Below are positions 45,304-54,451 of a stretch of 64,000 bases of DNA, one piece after another. Under the pieces are notes generated by a model. It searched no databases and was not told the DNA's origin. It saw only the letters and a list, made by a program, of their open reading frames with translations. The position numbers and the translations under genes were made by a program. The stretch's first letter is position 1. Each line of letters begins with the position of its first letter. Source of the DNA: CANHBY01 sp046342195 (GTDB lineage Bacteria; Pseudomonadota; Gammaproteobacteria; Burkholderiales; Burkholderiaceae_C); the NCBI GenBank assembly GCA_046342195.1, contig JBKDQE010000038.1, positions 62,001-126,000 on the forward strand, read 5' to 3'.

Positions 45304-46203
45304 TTATGCAGATTTCAACCTCACACTCACCTCACCACCGTGAATCAGGCGAATGGTGCCGCCAAAATCCACCCTCAAGGCGCCACTCGCTGTAACGCCC
45401 AAGGCCTTGCCCTCGCGGAAGTTGCCTTCACTGAGCGTGACCTCTTGGCCTCGCAAAAGATCACGCCGATGAAAGCGATCCAGGAAGACAGAAAAACCCT
45501 GAGACTGAAATTGTCGGAGGCCCAGCAACAGCGGCGGCGCGAGCCGGGCCAACGCCGCAGACACAGAGATGCTATCGTCAAACTCAGACCAGCAGGCCGT
45601 TTGCAGCCCCGCAGCATCGGCACCGGCCTGGGGGCGAACATTGAGGCCCACACCGATGACAGCCCAGCGCAGACCACCACAAGAGACTGTTTCAACCAAA
45701 ATCCCGCCCAGCTTGCGACCCCGCATGATCGAGGATGGTTTTGGATCCTGGCACAAGGTGGCTGGAGCATTGAGGCTTTCCAACAGCCACAGATCATTCG
45801 GCCACTTCAGACCCACGCACAACGGAGCCGAACCCCAAGGGTCGATGGCCTCTGCCAAAGCCACACCAACAGCCAAAGACAGCCCCTCCCAGTGTGGAGA
45901 GGCCACAGGCAAAGCCAGCGAAAAGGTAAGCGAGGCGCCGGGGCTGGCGTGCCACACTCGCCCCAGACGCCCACGCCCGGCCGTTTGTTCTTCGGCCACC
46001 AAAAGACAAGGCTTCGGCGGGGCGTGTCCGGTATCAAGGTAGCGCCTCAAGCGCTCCAGCAGCAATGAATTGGTGGAATGCGCCCGAGGCACCATCTCAA
46101 GGCGAATGCCCGGGAGTATCGATTCCAATGAAAGGCAAAGAGACTCGCTGCGCCAGTGGATGGCCAGCGGGGGCGAAGGCTCGGGAGAATGGCCGGGTAG
46201 CAT
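45304..46203 (-). CDS. birA: Biotin-[acetyl-CoA-carboxylase] ligase
   Basis: 299 residues. Catalytic motif TAGRGRLGRVWHASPGASLTF, then LKWPNDLWL, GRKLGGILVET and VIGVGLNVR, with a small C-terminal barrel ending RLIHGGEVSVRL. There is no N-terminal DNA-binding domain, so it attaches biotin to AccB but cannot act as the biotin repressor. The start is somewhat uncertain; the first 30 residues are poorly conserved. Confidence 0.93.
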   Translation of the reverse strand: MLPGHSPEPSPPLAIHWRSESLCLSLESILPGIRLEMVPRAHSTNSLLLERLRRYLDTGHAPPKPCLLVAEEQTAGRGRLGRVWHASPGASLTFSLALPVASPHWEGLSLAVGVALAEAIDPWGSAPLCVGLKWPNDLWLLESLNAPATLCQDPKPSSIMRGRKLGGILVETVSCGGLRWAVIGVGLNVRPQAGADAAGLQTACWSEFDDSISVSAALARLAPPLLLGLRQFQSQGFSVFLDRFHRRDLLRGQEVTLSEGNFREGKALGVTASGALRVDFGGTIRLIHGGEVSVRLKSA

Positions 46204-46237
46204 GAAAGATCAAAGCTTTTTTGGTACCTGAGGAGAC

Positions 46238-46753
46238 TCAAGGCTTGGGGCCTAACATGGTGCCACGACACCGGGGGAAACCACAACGACATTCGAATTG
46301 TTTTTTAAGTTTGGCGGTATAACGCTGCTCAATGACCAGGCCATAGTCGAAAAAAAGTTCTTCGCCGGGATCAATATCATGCAAAGTTTTGATGAAAATA
46401 CGGCCATTTTGCTCCACAGCTTCACAATTGGGCTCACAAGCATGGTTGATCCAGCGGGATGAATTGCCCCCGAATTTGGCGTCAATCACGCGCCCGTCAT
46501 CAATGTGAAAATAAAAGGTGTGATGAGGATGGGCGGGGTCATGCGGGTGCCGGCGCAAAGCTTCAGGCCAATCAATGCGCTCACCGGTATATTCAATCAT
46601 GATGGTGCCTTGAGGGATGCGCACCCGGGCAAAGACCCCTTTGCCGTGCACCCCGCTGCGCCGCACTTGAATACGGCGACCGCCCGCATGGGCCGCCGGG
46701 GCCAAACACCCTCTGGTGAGCCATGTCTCAGCAAGCTTGGTTGGTTTCATCAA
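46238..46753 (-). CDS. SET-domain protein with post-SET motif (putative protein lysine methyltransferase)
   Basis: 171 residues. It begins RRIQVRRSGVHGKGVFA and IEYTGERIDW. The cofactor and active-site motif SRWINHACEPNCEA and ELFFDYG follow, and a post-SET cysteine cluster FECRCGFPRCRGTM closes the domain. These are the full hallmarks of eukaryotic-type SET lysine methyltransferases, also found in some bacteria including betaproteobacteria. The substrate is unknown. It ends 34 bases before birA on the same strand and is divergent from topB. Confidence 0.88.
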   Translation of the reverse strand: MMKPTKLAETWLTRGCLAPAAHAGGRRIQVRRSGVHGKGVFARVRIPQGTIMIEYTGERIDWPEALRRHPHDPAHPHHTFYFHIDDGRVIDAKFGGNSSRWINHACEPNCEAVEQNGRIFIKTLHDIDPGEELFFDYGLVIEQRYTAKLKKQFECRCGFPRCRGTMLGPKP

Positions 46754-46891
46754 ATTCTGTGGTTACATTGAAGCAATGGGCACGCGCGATGCCCGGATTG
46801 TAGGGATACCCGCTCAAAATAATGACAGGCCCGAGACGGAAATTTGAGTCCCTGGCTGCGGGGGTACTTTTAACTGAGAACAAAGATATTC

Positions 46892-49507
46892 ATGACAAAA
46901 ACATTGATCATTGCCGAAAAGCCCAGCGTCGCCCAAGACATCGTGCGCGCATTGACAACCCACGCCGGGAAATTTGAAAAGTTTGACGACCACTTTGAAA
47001 GTGAAACCTACATTGTGACCAGTGCCGTCGGCCATCTGGTTGAGATCAAGGCCCCGGAAGAATTTGACGTCAAGCGCGGCAAGTGGAGCTTCAACCATTT
47101 GCCGGTGATTCCCCCCCACTTTGATCTGGCCCCGATTGAAAAAACCAAAACCCGCCTGAATGCCGTGGTGAAATTGATCAAGCGCAAAGATGTCTCGACG
47201 CTGATCAATGCTTGCGACGCCGGGCGGGAGGGCGAATTGATTTTTCGCTTGATTGTGCAGTATGCCGGGGCAGCTCAAAAACCTGTCGCCAAAACCGTAC
47301 AGCGACTCTGGCTTCAAAGCATGACCCCGCAAGCCATTCGCGACGGGTTTAACAAACTGCGCAGCGATGCAGAAATGCGTGGCCTGGCAGATGCCGCCCG
47401 CAGCCGCTCAGAGGCCGATTGGTTGGTGGGGATCAATGGCACACGCGCCATGACGGCGTTTAATTCCCGCGATGGAGGGTTTTTCCTGACCACCGTTGGG
47501 CGGGTGCAAACACCGACGCTGTCGGTGGTGGTGGAACGAGAAGAAAAAATTCGCAAGCACGTGGCCCGCGCCTATTGGGAAGTGAGTGCCACTTTTGCAG
47601 CCCAAACCGGCGAGTATGAAGGCAAATGGTTTGACCCGGCATGGAAAAAAACCCCCCAGGATGTTGAATTGAAGGCTGACCGGCTGTGGTCTGAGGAGGC
47701 AGCCGATACGGTTGCACAGGCCGTACGCGGGCAATTGGCCAGCGTGACCGAAGAGGCCAAACCGAGCTTCCAGGTGGCCCCCCAATTGTATGACCTCACC
47801 ACCTTGCAAAGGGAAGCCCACTCCCGTTTTGGCTTCAGCGCCAAAACCACCTTGAGCATTGCCCAGGCGCTCTACGAAAAGCACAAAGTGCTCACCTACC
47901 CCCGAACAGACAGCCGCGCCTTGCCAGAAGATTACCTGGCCACGGCCAAGCAAACACTGACCATGTTGGCCAATGAAGATCTGCCAGGGCCCAGCGAGCC
48001 CTCGGGCGGTATCAACCTGCGTGTTTTGTCAGGGCATGCTCGCAAAGCCCTCCAGGACGGCTATGTCAAACTCAATAAACGCATTTTCGATAATGCCAAA
48101 GTGTCGGATCACTTCGCCATTATTCCTACTTCAATGGCCCCCAAAAGCTTGACTGACATAGAGGCCAAGCTGTACGACATGGTGGTCAAGAGATTCATTG
48201 CGGCCTTTTATCCTGCCGCCGAATTCATGGTCACCAGCCGGGTTTCCAAGATTACAGCCCAAGGCCAAGTCTGGCATTTTCAAACCCATGGCAAGGTGAT
48301 GATCAAGCCGGGCTGGCTGGCTGTGTACGGACGGGAGGCACAAGACGCCGACGCCATCTTGGTGCCCGTGAACCAAGATGAAAAGGTGTGCACACAAGAT
48401 GTCGAGGTGGCCCCTTTGAAAACCAAACCTGCGGCGCGCTATAACGAAGCCACCCTGCTCAGCGCCATGGAGGGTGCGGGCAAGCTGATTGATGACGATG
48501 ATCTGCGCGAGGCCATGGCTGAAAAAGGCTTGGGAACGCCAGCCACCCGGGCCCAGATCATTGAAGGCCTTCTGACAGAAAAATACCTGACCCGTGAGGG
48601 TCGGGAGCTGGCCCCCACGGCCAAGGCTTTTCAGCTCATGACCCTGCTCAGGGGCCTTCAGGTTGAAGAACTCACCAAGCCTGAACTCACCGGCCATTGG
48701 GAGTATCAACTGGCCGAAATGGAGAAAGGCCGATTGAGCCGTGAAGAATTCATGACTGGCATTGCATCAATCACGCAAAAGGTGGTGACCAAAGCCAAAG
48801 AATACGACCGCGACACCATTCCTGGAGACTACGCCACCTTGACAACCCCCTGTCCGCAGTGTGGCGGAGTCATCAAGGAAAACTACCGCCGGTTCAGCTG
48901 CCATGGCCAAGGCGGTTTCGAGGCGGGCTGCGGTTTTTCAATCAGTAAAATTCCCGGGGGGCGCAGCTTTGAACTTGCGGAAGTTGAAGAATTTATCGCC
49001 AACAAAAAAATAGGCCCCCTGGAGGGCTTCCGCTCCAAGGCCGGCTGGCCATTTACTGCCGAGATCCAGCTGGTTTTTGATACTGACCTCAACAACTGGA
49101 AGCTGGAATTTGATTTTGGCGATGAGGTCAAATCAGCCGAGGCCAGTGAGTTGGTCGACTTTTCTGAGTCTGGCAAGCTGGGCGCCTGCCCGAAGTGCCA
49201 AAGCCCCGTTTATGAGCACGGATCGCATTATGTGTGCGAGAAAAGCACGGGCCCCCAACCCAGCTGCGACTTCAAAACGGGCAAGGTGATTTTGCAGCAA
49301 AATATCTCGGCCCAGGACATGCGTGAGCTTCTTGACAAAGGCAAGACGCCCTTGCTGGAGCATTTTGTGTCCAACAAAACACGCCGAAAATTCAAAGCTC
49401 ATCTGGCCTTTGATGACAAGGCAGGAAAAGTGATTTTCGAGTTTGAGCCGCGGGCCGGGAAGGCGCCCGCCAAACAGGCAGCGCGAAAAACCACGCGAAA
49501 GACCTGA
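46892..49507 (+). CDS. topB: DNA topoisomerase III
   Basis: 871 residues. Toprim opening TLIIAEKPSVAQDIVRAL, NACDAGREGELIFRLI, and the catalytic Tyr in VLTYPRTDSRALPEDY (about residue 330) are visible. The C-terminal domain carries cysteine motifs (CPQCGG; CPKC) for zinc binding and ends in a basic tail. It is a type IA enzyme that decatenates DNA. The length exceeds E. coli TopB (653) because of the long C-terminal zinc region, as in other betaproteobacteria. Confidence 0.95.
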   Translation: MTKTLIIAEKPSVAQDIVRALTTHAGKFEKFDDHFESETYIVTSAVGHLVEIKAPEEFDVKRGKWSFNHLPVIPPHFDLAPIEKTKTRLNAVVKLIKRKDVSTLINACDAGREGELIFRLIVQYAGAAQKPVAKTVQRLWLQSMTPQAIRDGFNKLRSDAEMRGLADAARSRSEADWLVGINGTRAMTAFNSRDGGFFLTTVGRVQTPTLSVVVEREEKIRKHVARAYWEVSATFAAQTGEYEGKWFDPAWKKTPQDVELKADRLWSEEAADTVAQAVRGQLASVTEEAKPSFQVAPQLYDLTTLQREAHSRFGFSAKTTLSIAQALYEKHKVLTYPRTDSRALPEDYLATAKQTLTMLANEDLPGPSEPSGGINLRVLSGHARKALQDGYVKLNKRIFDNAKVSDHFAIIPTSMAPKSLTDIEAKLYDMVVKRFIAAFYPAAEFMVTSRVSKITAQGQVWHFQTHGKVMIKPGWLAVYGREAQDADAILVPVNQDEKVCTQDVEVAPLKTKPAARYNEATLLSAMEGAGKLIDDDDLREAMAEKGLGTPATRAQIIEGLLTEKYLTREGRELAPTAKAFQLMTLLRGLQVEELTKPELTGHWEYQLAEMEKGRLSREEFMTGIASITQKVVTKAKEYDRDTIPGDYATLTTPCPQCGGVIKENYRRFSCHGQGGFEAGCGFSISKIPGGRSFELAEVEEFIANKKIGPLEGFRSKAGWPFTAEIQLVFDTDLNNWKLEFDFGDEVKSAEASELVDFSESGKLGACPKCQSPVYEHGSHYVCEKSTGPQPSCDFKTGKVILQQNISAQDMRELLDKGKTPLLEHFVSNKTRRKFKAHLAFDDKAGKVIFEFEPRAGKAPAKQAARKTTRKT

Positions 49508-49647
49508 ACAGGCTCGTCACACCCTCACCGTCATGCTGCGCACAGTCGCAGCATTCAGATCATCATCAACGCAAGGGGTTGAAGGGAAAGGCACGCTCGT
49601 CCACGATAGGTTTTGCAGAGCTTCTCAAGGTAACTCAGAATGAATTT

Positions 49648-50766
49648 TCAGCCCCTGATAATTAAAAATTTGGGTACACGAAAACGAACAATTCGCCAAT
49701 AAAAATTCACATAAACCAGGCCAAACAAGAACAGGAAGCCTAACAAAACCGGGGTGTTATTCCACCATAAAGCGGCCGGAATCACAGACAGAAGGCAGAT
49801 GACCCACAAGTATGGCGATGTCATTGAGTTTCGGATAGACTGACGACCTTGGGCCTCAACGGGCACATGCTTGCGCACCAGTCGCCGGTAAATGAGGGTA
49901 TGCAGGTGAATTCCATCGGCATCAGACGTTTTTTGGCCCTTGAGGATACGGCGCCGATACATCGTGAAGGCAGTTTCCATTAAAGGGTAGGCGCAGAGCA
50001 ATACCGGAAAAAACGGCGAAACCGATTCGTGGCCGGACAACAGCAAAACGCTCAACTCGGCCACAGTGAAACCGAGGAAATAGGCCCCGCCATCGCCTAA
50101 AAAAATCAGGCCGGCGGGAAAATTCCAAAGGAAAAACCCTGAAATAGCCCCAGCGCAAATCAGTGCACAGGCCCATACCCAAACGTTACCGACTTGGTAG
50201 GCCACCAGCGCCAGAGCCAGCATCATGAAAAAAACACAGGCTGAAGCCAGCCCATTGAAGCCATCAATGATGTTCACTGCATGCGTTACTCCGGTCACCA
50301 TGAACACAGTCAGGGCCGCCGCCACAGGCCACCAGGCCATCAGGGCATCGAGGCCGGGCACACTTGTGCGGGTGATGATGGCATTTAAAAGCCAAATGCC
50401 GAGCAAGGTTGAAATGGCTGTAAAAAACAAGCGTTTTCTTGGCGAAACCTGCTTGGTAAAGTCTTCAGCCAAACCGGAACCCAAAGCCGGCAGGGCTGCC
50501 AGCAACCATAACCAGAGAGATTCAACTTGATCAGAGCGGTCTGATTGATAAAGCAAAACACCCGCCACAATGGCCAGGGAAAGAGGCAATCCGCCCACCC
50601 GCGGAACAGGGGTATGATGGAATTTTTGTGGGCCGGAGAGGTCGTGATCTGCGCTGAGCCAAGCGTGTTGACTGGAAGACCGCACCACCATATAGGTTAC
50701 CGCCAAAGACACCACGAAGCTCAAGAAAAAGTAGTTCATCTGGTCGGGGGCGACAAAGAGACTCAT
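49648..50766 (-). CDS. WecA/MraY-family polyprenyl-phosphate sugar-1-phosphate transferase
   Basis: About 372 residues with around ten hydrophobic helices. Family signatures are HHTPVPRVGG at about residue 48, NIIDGFNGLA (metal-binding Asp) and LIFLGDGGAYFLGF, then DGIHLHTLIYRR. It probably transfers N-acetylhexosamine-1-phosphate to undecaprenyl phosphate to start O-antigen or other surface polysaccharide. It stands alone. The ATG at 50766 is chosen because it begins just before the first helix; neither it nor the alternative at 50739 has a good ribosome site. Confidence 0.88.
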   Translation of the reverse strand: MSLFVAPDQMNYFFLSFVVSLAVTYMVVRSSSQHAWLSADHDLSGPQKFHHTPVPRVGGLPLSLAIVAGVLLYQSDRSDQVESLWLWLLAALPALGSGLAEDFTKQVSPRKRLFFTAISTLLGIWLLNAIITRTSVPGLDALMAWWPVAAALTVFMVTGVTHAVNIIDGFNGLASACVFFMMLALALVAYQVGNVWVWACALICAGAISGFFLWNFPAGLIFLGDGGAYFLGFTVAELSVLLLSGHESVSPFFPVLLCAYPLMETAFTMYRRRILKGQKTSDADGIHLHTLIYRRLVRKHVPVEAQGRQSIRNSMTSPYLWVICLLSVIPAALWWNNTPVLLGFLFLFGLVYVNFYWRIVRFRVPKFLIIRG

Positions 50767-51000
50767 CGCCAAATAAAGTGGACGGACAGTACTCGCGCTG
50801 AAGCAACCAGAGAGCCTCTTGCTCAGGCCCGGAATACGTTTCACTTCAAGGGGCAACTTGATTGGATTGCGACCAAGAAGACGGTGATGGCCAAGCCTGT
50901 AGCAATCTACGCTGGCAGAGTTTCTATTTTAAACCCATGATGCCGTTCCAAGGCCAAGCCGTCCAGCCTGATAAACGATCTCTGTGTGCAGCAGGCCCCC

Positions 51001-51780
51001 TCACAAAGTGGGCCAATGCCATGCCGAGGGGCTGTGCAGTGAGAGGAAGCGTTGAGCCGCCTCGAAATGCCCGCACCCCATAAAGGGCATGGGCGGCCTC
51101 CATGCCGACAAGGGTGAGGGGTGGTGGCTTCGCAAAATGAGGTGTCTCCGATGAGGCCCTCTGGGCTCGATCAGCGCAGCCTTGGCTTGAGCATGGGCCC
51201 CCCACAGCATGAACACCTTGGGCGGGCCATCAGCCAAGAGCCTGATGATTTGATCCGTCAGGGTCTCCCAGCCACGTTGAGCATGACTGCCCGGCTGGCC
51301 CTCTTCCACTGTCAGGACGGTATTGAGCAGGAGAACCCCCGAACGGGCCCAAGCCCCCAGGTGGCCACAAGAGGGCTCGGGCCAAGCAGGATAGCTGCGT
51401 CGCATTTCCTTGAAAATATTACGCAAACTGGCCGGAATGCGCTGGCCTGGCGGAACGGAGAAAGCCAAACCTTCGGCTTGACCGAAACCGTGGTAGGGGT
51501 CTTGGCCCAAGATGACGAGGCGAGTGGCATGGCAGGGGGTTTCGCGCAAGGCGCGAAAGACGTCGGAGGGATACACAACAGCCCCAGACGCAACGCGACC
51601 ATCAACCCAGGAGATCAGGCGCCGGCCGTCTGGGGTCTCGCTCCAGGTGCTGAGCAATGAAGCCCAATCATGATGAAATTCACTGATGAGGTCAGCCAGT
51701 GGCCGGGTGAGGGCCGGGCTGCAAGACACACCAGCCCCTTCACGGTGCAGCGAAACCTGGAAACGTTCGGTGTGTATCAA
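51001..51780 (-). CDS. ung: Uracil-DNA glycosylase
   Basis: 259 residues. The catalytic water-activating loop LVILGQDPYHGFGQAEGLAFS, GVLLLNTVLTVEEG, FMLWGAHAQ and the leucine loop HHPSPLSAWR are all canonical. It removes uracil from DNA in base excision repair. The start is a TTG at 51780 that overlaps the trpC stop (TTGA), so ung is translationally coupled to the trp genes, as in some relatives. Confidence 0.96.
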   Translation of the reverse strand: MIHTERFQVSLHREGAGVSCSPALTRPLADLISEFHHDWASLLSTWSETPDGRRLISWVDGRVASGAVVYPSDVFRALRETPCHATRLVILGQDPYHGFGQAEGLAFSVPPGQRIPASLRNIFKEMRRSYPAWPEPSCGHLGAWARSGVLLLNTVLTVEEGQPGSHAQRGWETLTDQIIRLLADGPPKVFMLWGAHAQAKAALIEPRGPHRRHLILRSHHPSPLSAWRPPMPFMGCGHFEAAQRFLSLHSPSAWHWPTL

Positions 51781-52565
51781 GCGAAAATCCGCGCAAGTGC
51801 CTGGCCTGGCTCGGGTTCACGCATGAAAGCTTCGCCGACAAGAAAGGCACACACCCCGGCCCCTCGCAAACGCGACACATCGGCAGAGGTCAAAATGCCA
51901 CTTTCTGTCACAAGCAAGCGACCGGGGGGAATTTTGGGGAGCATGTTCAGGGTGGTGTCGAGCGAAACCTGAAAGTTGCGCAAATCACGGTTATTGATAC
52001 CCAGCAAGGGGGTTTGCAAACGCAGGGCGCGCTCCAGCTCGGGCTCATCATGAACCTCCACCAGCACCGCCATACCCAGCTCATGAGCCTGCGCTTCGAG
52101 GTCGATCATCTGGGCGTGATCCAGGCAGGCAGCAATTAACAAAATACAATCGGCACCCATCGCCCTGGCCTCAAAAATTTGATAAGGGTCAATCATGAAA
52201 TCTTTGCGCAGCACAGGAAGCGCACAAGCCGCCCGGGCTTGCTGAAGACAGGATGCTGAGCCTTGAAAAAAACGCTCGTCGGTGAGCACACTCAAACAGG
52301 CGGCGCCGTGATGCTCGTAAGATTGAGCGATTTGACTGGGCGCAAAGTGTTCGCGCAGCACCCCTTTACTGGGGCTGGCTTTTTTGATTTCGGCAATCAC
52401 GGCCGCCTGACCCGATTGAATACGGGCTCGTAATGCACCTAAAAAATCTCGCTGCCCCCCGACAGACTCGGCGTCACGGCGCAAAGAGGCTGAACTGCGC
52501 TTTTGACGGGCGGCAGCCAGCTCTTCCTGTTTGACCTCAATGATGCGGCGAAGGATGTCAATCAT
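51777..52565 (-). CDS. trpC: Indole-3-glycerol phosphate synthase
   Basis: 262 residues, stand-alone TrpC (not fused to TrpF, which is encoded at 40.9 kb). AVIAEIKKASPSKGVLREHF, LSVLTDERFFQGS, VLRKDFMIDPYQIFEARAMGAD, GINNRDLRNFQV and VTESGI are present. It closes the indole ring in tryptophan synthesis. The ATG at 52565 overlaps the trpD stop. Confidence 0.97.
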   Translation of the reverse strand: MIDILRRIIEVKQEELAAARQKRSSASLRRDAESVGGQRDFLGALRARIQSGQAAVIAEIKKASPSKGVLREHFAPSQIAQSYEHHGAACLSVLTDERFFQGSASCLQQARAACALPVLRKDFMIDPYQIFEARAMGADCILLIAACLDHAQMIDLEAQAHELGMAVLVEVHDEPELERALRLQTPLLGINNRDLRNFQVSLDTTLNMLPKIPPGRLLVTESGILTSADVSRLRGAGVCAFLVGEAFMREPEPGQALARIFA

Positions 52566-53608
52566 GATGGCTCCTGGGCCAAAGTTTGGGTACAAGTGAT
52601 GAAGGACTGGGCCGTTTGCCAAGCCTTGCCAGATTCAATCGCCTGCATCGCCTGGGCCACTCCGTGCCGGGCCGTTTCTACCACGCCTGCCGCGTAGAGG
52701 GCCAGCCCTGCATTGAGGGCGACGATATCGCGGGCAGGCCCGGGCTCGTTGCTCAAGACCGACTGCACCCTGGCCCGAGACTGCCCGGGGCTCTCGACAC
52801 GCAGTACAGAAAGGGGAACGCGGTCAAAGCCAAAATCTTCGGGGCACAACTCATAGTGGTGGATGCGATCATTTTGGAGCTCAGCCACCAGGGTGGGCGC
52901 CCCCAGGGTCACCTCATCAAGGCCATCCAACCCATGCACGACGATTGCCCGCTGAGCCCCCAGCCGCTGCAACACCTGCGCTTGAATACCCACCATCTCA
53001 GGGCTGAAAACCCCCATCAAAATGTGGGGCGCTGAGGCCGGGTTGGTCAGAGGGCCGAGAATATTGAAGAGGGTGCGCACCCCCAGCGCTTTGCGCACAG
53101 GCGCCACGTTTTTCATGGCGGGGTGGTGGTTGGGTGCAAACATGAAGCCAATTCCGGTGCGCGCAATGCAGGTGGCAATTTGGTCTGGCCTCAGATGCAA
53201 ATTGACGCCCATGGCTTCGAGGACATCGGCACTGCCTGATTTGCTGGAGACACTGCGGTTACCGTGCTTGCTGACTCGCGCCCCTGCGGCTGCAGCCACA
53301 AACATGCTACAAGTAGAAATATTGAAGGTGTGCGAGCTGTCGCCTCCCGTGCCCACGATATCCACAAGACGCGCCGTATCTTCGACAGGCACCTGGCTTG
53401 AGAACTCTCGCATCACTTGGGCCGCGGCCGCAATTTCATCAATCGTTTCCTGCTTGCTTCGCAGCGCGACGAGCAAGGCAGCCATCATGGCTTCAGACAT
53501 TTCTCCGCTCATGATGCGACGCATGAGCGCCAGCATCTCGTGGTGGGGAATTTCTTTTTTTTCAATGGCCCATGTCAAGGCTTCAATATCGGTCATCAGA
53601 GAACTCAT
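52562..53608 (-). CDS. trpD: Anthranilate phosphoribosyltransferase
   Basis: 348 residues. GTGGDSSHTFNIST binds phosphoribosyl pyrophosphate, and KHGNRSVSSKSGSADVLEAMG, FMFAPNHHPAMK and RTLFNILGPLTNPA follow. It attaches the ribosyl group to anthranilate. The start is either 53608 or the ATG 12 bases further in. It lies 94 bases after trpG. Confidence 0.97.
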   Translation of the reverse strand: MSSLMTDIEALTWAIEKKEIPHHEMLALMRRIMSGEMSEAMMAALLVALRSKQETIDEIAAAAQVMREFSSQVPVEDTARLVDIVGTGGDSSHTFNISTCSMFVAAAAGARVSKHGNRSVSSKSGSADVLEAMGVNLHLRPDQIATCIARTGIGFMFAPNHHPAMKNVAPVRKALGVRTLFNILGPLTNPASAPHILMGVFSPEMVGIQAQVLQRLGAQRAIVVHGLDGLDEVTLGAPTLVAELQNDRIHHYELCPEDFGFDRVPLSVLRVESPGQSRARVQSVLSNEPGPARDIVALNAGLALYAAGVVETARHGVAQAMQAIESGKAWQTAQSFITCTQTLAQEPS

Positions 53609-53702
53609 GCAAACTGTCGTCTCAGTGAAATGCAACAGGAAATGGAAAAAAACCGGTGGCATGCGCGCACTGCGTTGAAGGCCGACTGAGAGGGCCACTC
53701 AC

Positions 53703-54287
53703 TCAGGGCTTCAGCTCCAGAAAGTTTCTGAGCATCGCATGGCCGTGCTGAGTCATCACTGACTCGGGGTGAAACTGCACACCCTCGATGGGGGTTGATG
53801 TGCCTGCCAGGTCACGATGGCGAACCCCCATGATCTCACCGTCTTCAGAAGTGGCCGTAATGAGGAGTTCGGGAGGGATGGTGCTGCGCTCAATTGCCAA
53901 AGAGTGGTAGCGAACAACGTCAAAGCGGGCCGGCAAACCAGTGAAAACGCCGCGTTCGTCGGTACTGATGTGGCTGATTTTTCCGTGCATCTGACGCTGG
54001 GCCCGAATGATGTGCCCCCCTAATGCAGCCCCTATCGACTGATGACCCAGACACACCCCCAGAATAGGCAATTGCCCCATAAAATGCCTGATGGCACTGA
54101 TGCAAACCCCGGCTTCGGCAGGAGAGCATGGCCCGGGCGAAAGCACGAGCCGGTCAGGACGTAAACTGGCGATCCCCTCAAGGGTGATTTTATCATTACG
54201 AAACACTCTCACCTGCTCACCCAGTTCAGCAAAATATTGCACCAGGTTGTAGGTGAAGCTGTCGTAGTTATCGATCATGAGCAGCAT
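53703..54287 (-). CDS. trpG: Anthranilate synthase component II (glutamine amidotransferase)
   Basis: 194 residues. MIDNYDSFTYNLVQYFAELG, the nucleophile motif LGVCLGHQSIGAALGG and the His-Glu pair of EGVQFHPESVMT are intact. It supplies ammonia to TrpE and may also serve PabB. In most betaproteobacteria trpE lies directly upstream; here the upstream gene is unrelated, so TrpE must be encoded elsewhere. The ribosome site lies within a perfect tandem duplication. Confidence 0.97.
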   Translation of the reverse strand: MLLMIDNYDSFTYNLVQYFAELGEQVRVFRNDKITLEGIASLRPDRLVLSPGPCSPAEAGVCISAIRHFMGQLPILGVCLGHQSIGAALGGHIIRAQRQMHGKISHISTDERGVFTGLPARFDVVRYHSLAIERSTIPPELLITATSEDGEIMGVRHRDLAGTSTPIEGVQFHPESVMTQHGHAMLRNFLELKP

Positions 54288-54295
54288 GAATCGTT

Positions 54296-54317
54296 GTCCT
54301 TGTGATGTCCTTGTGAT
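54296..54317. repeat. 11-base tandem duplication containing the trpG ribosome site
   Basis: The minus strand reads ATCACAAGGAC twice in a row (54317-54307 and 54306-54296), then AACGATTC and the trpG ATG. Each copy contains AAGGA; the second is nine bases from the start codon. It is a short, exact tandem repeat. Confidence 0.85.
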
Positions 54318-54424
54318 TTTTTTGCACTGGCGGCAAATCGCCTGGCTCTGCTGTCCGATGAGGGTCAGGCTTGACTGAACTGCTGAGGGCCGCAGCGTCA
54401 GCAGCCCATGGCCCGACTGGCGAA

Positions 54425-54451
54425 AGCCTGATTGTCTCGCAGAATCAGGCT
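54425..54451 (-). terminator. Hairpin at the end of the fatty-acid-hydroxylase-type gene
   Basis: AGCCTGATT (54451-54443 on the minus strand) pairs with AATCAGGCT across a nine-base loop. It includes the stop codon of the gene and separates it from trpG. Only a very short T stretch follows, so termination may be weak or factor-assisted. Confidence 0.5.

Noticed and set aside
49533..49554. Hairpin ATGCTGCG/CGCAGCAT after topB
   Set aside because: It has an 8-base stem but no T tract follows, so a terminator call would be weak; it may also be a degenerate intergenic repeat.
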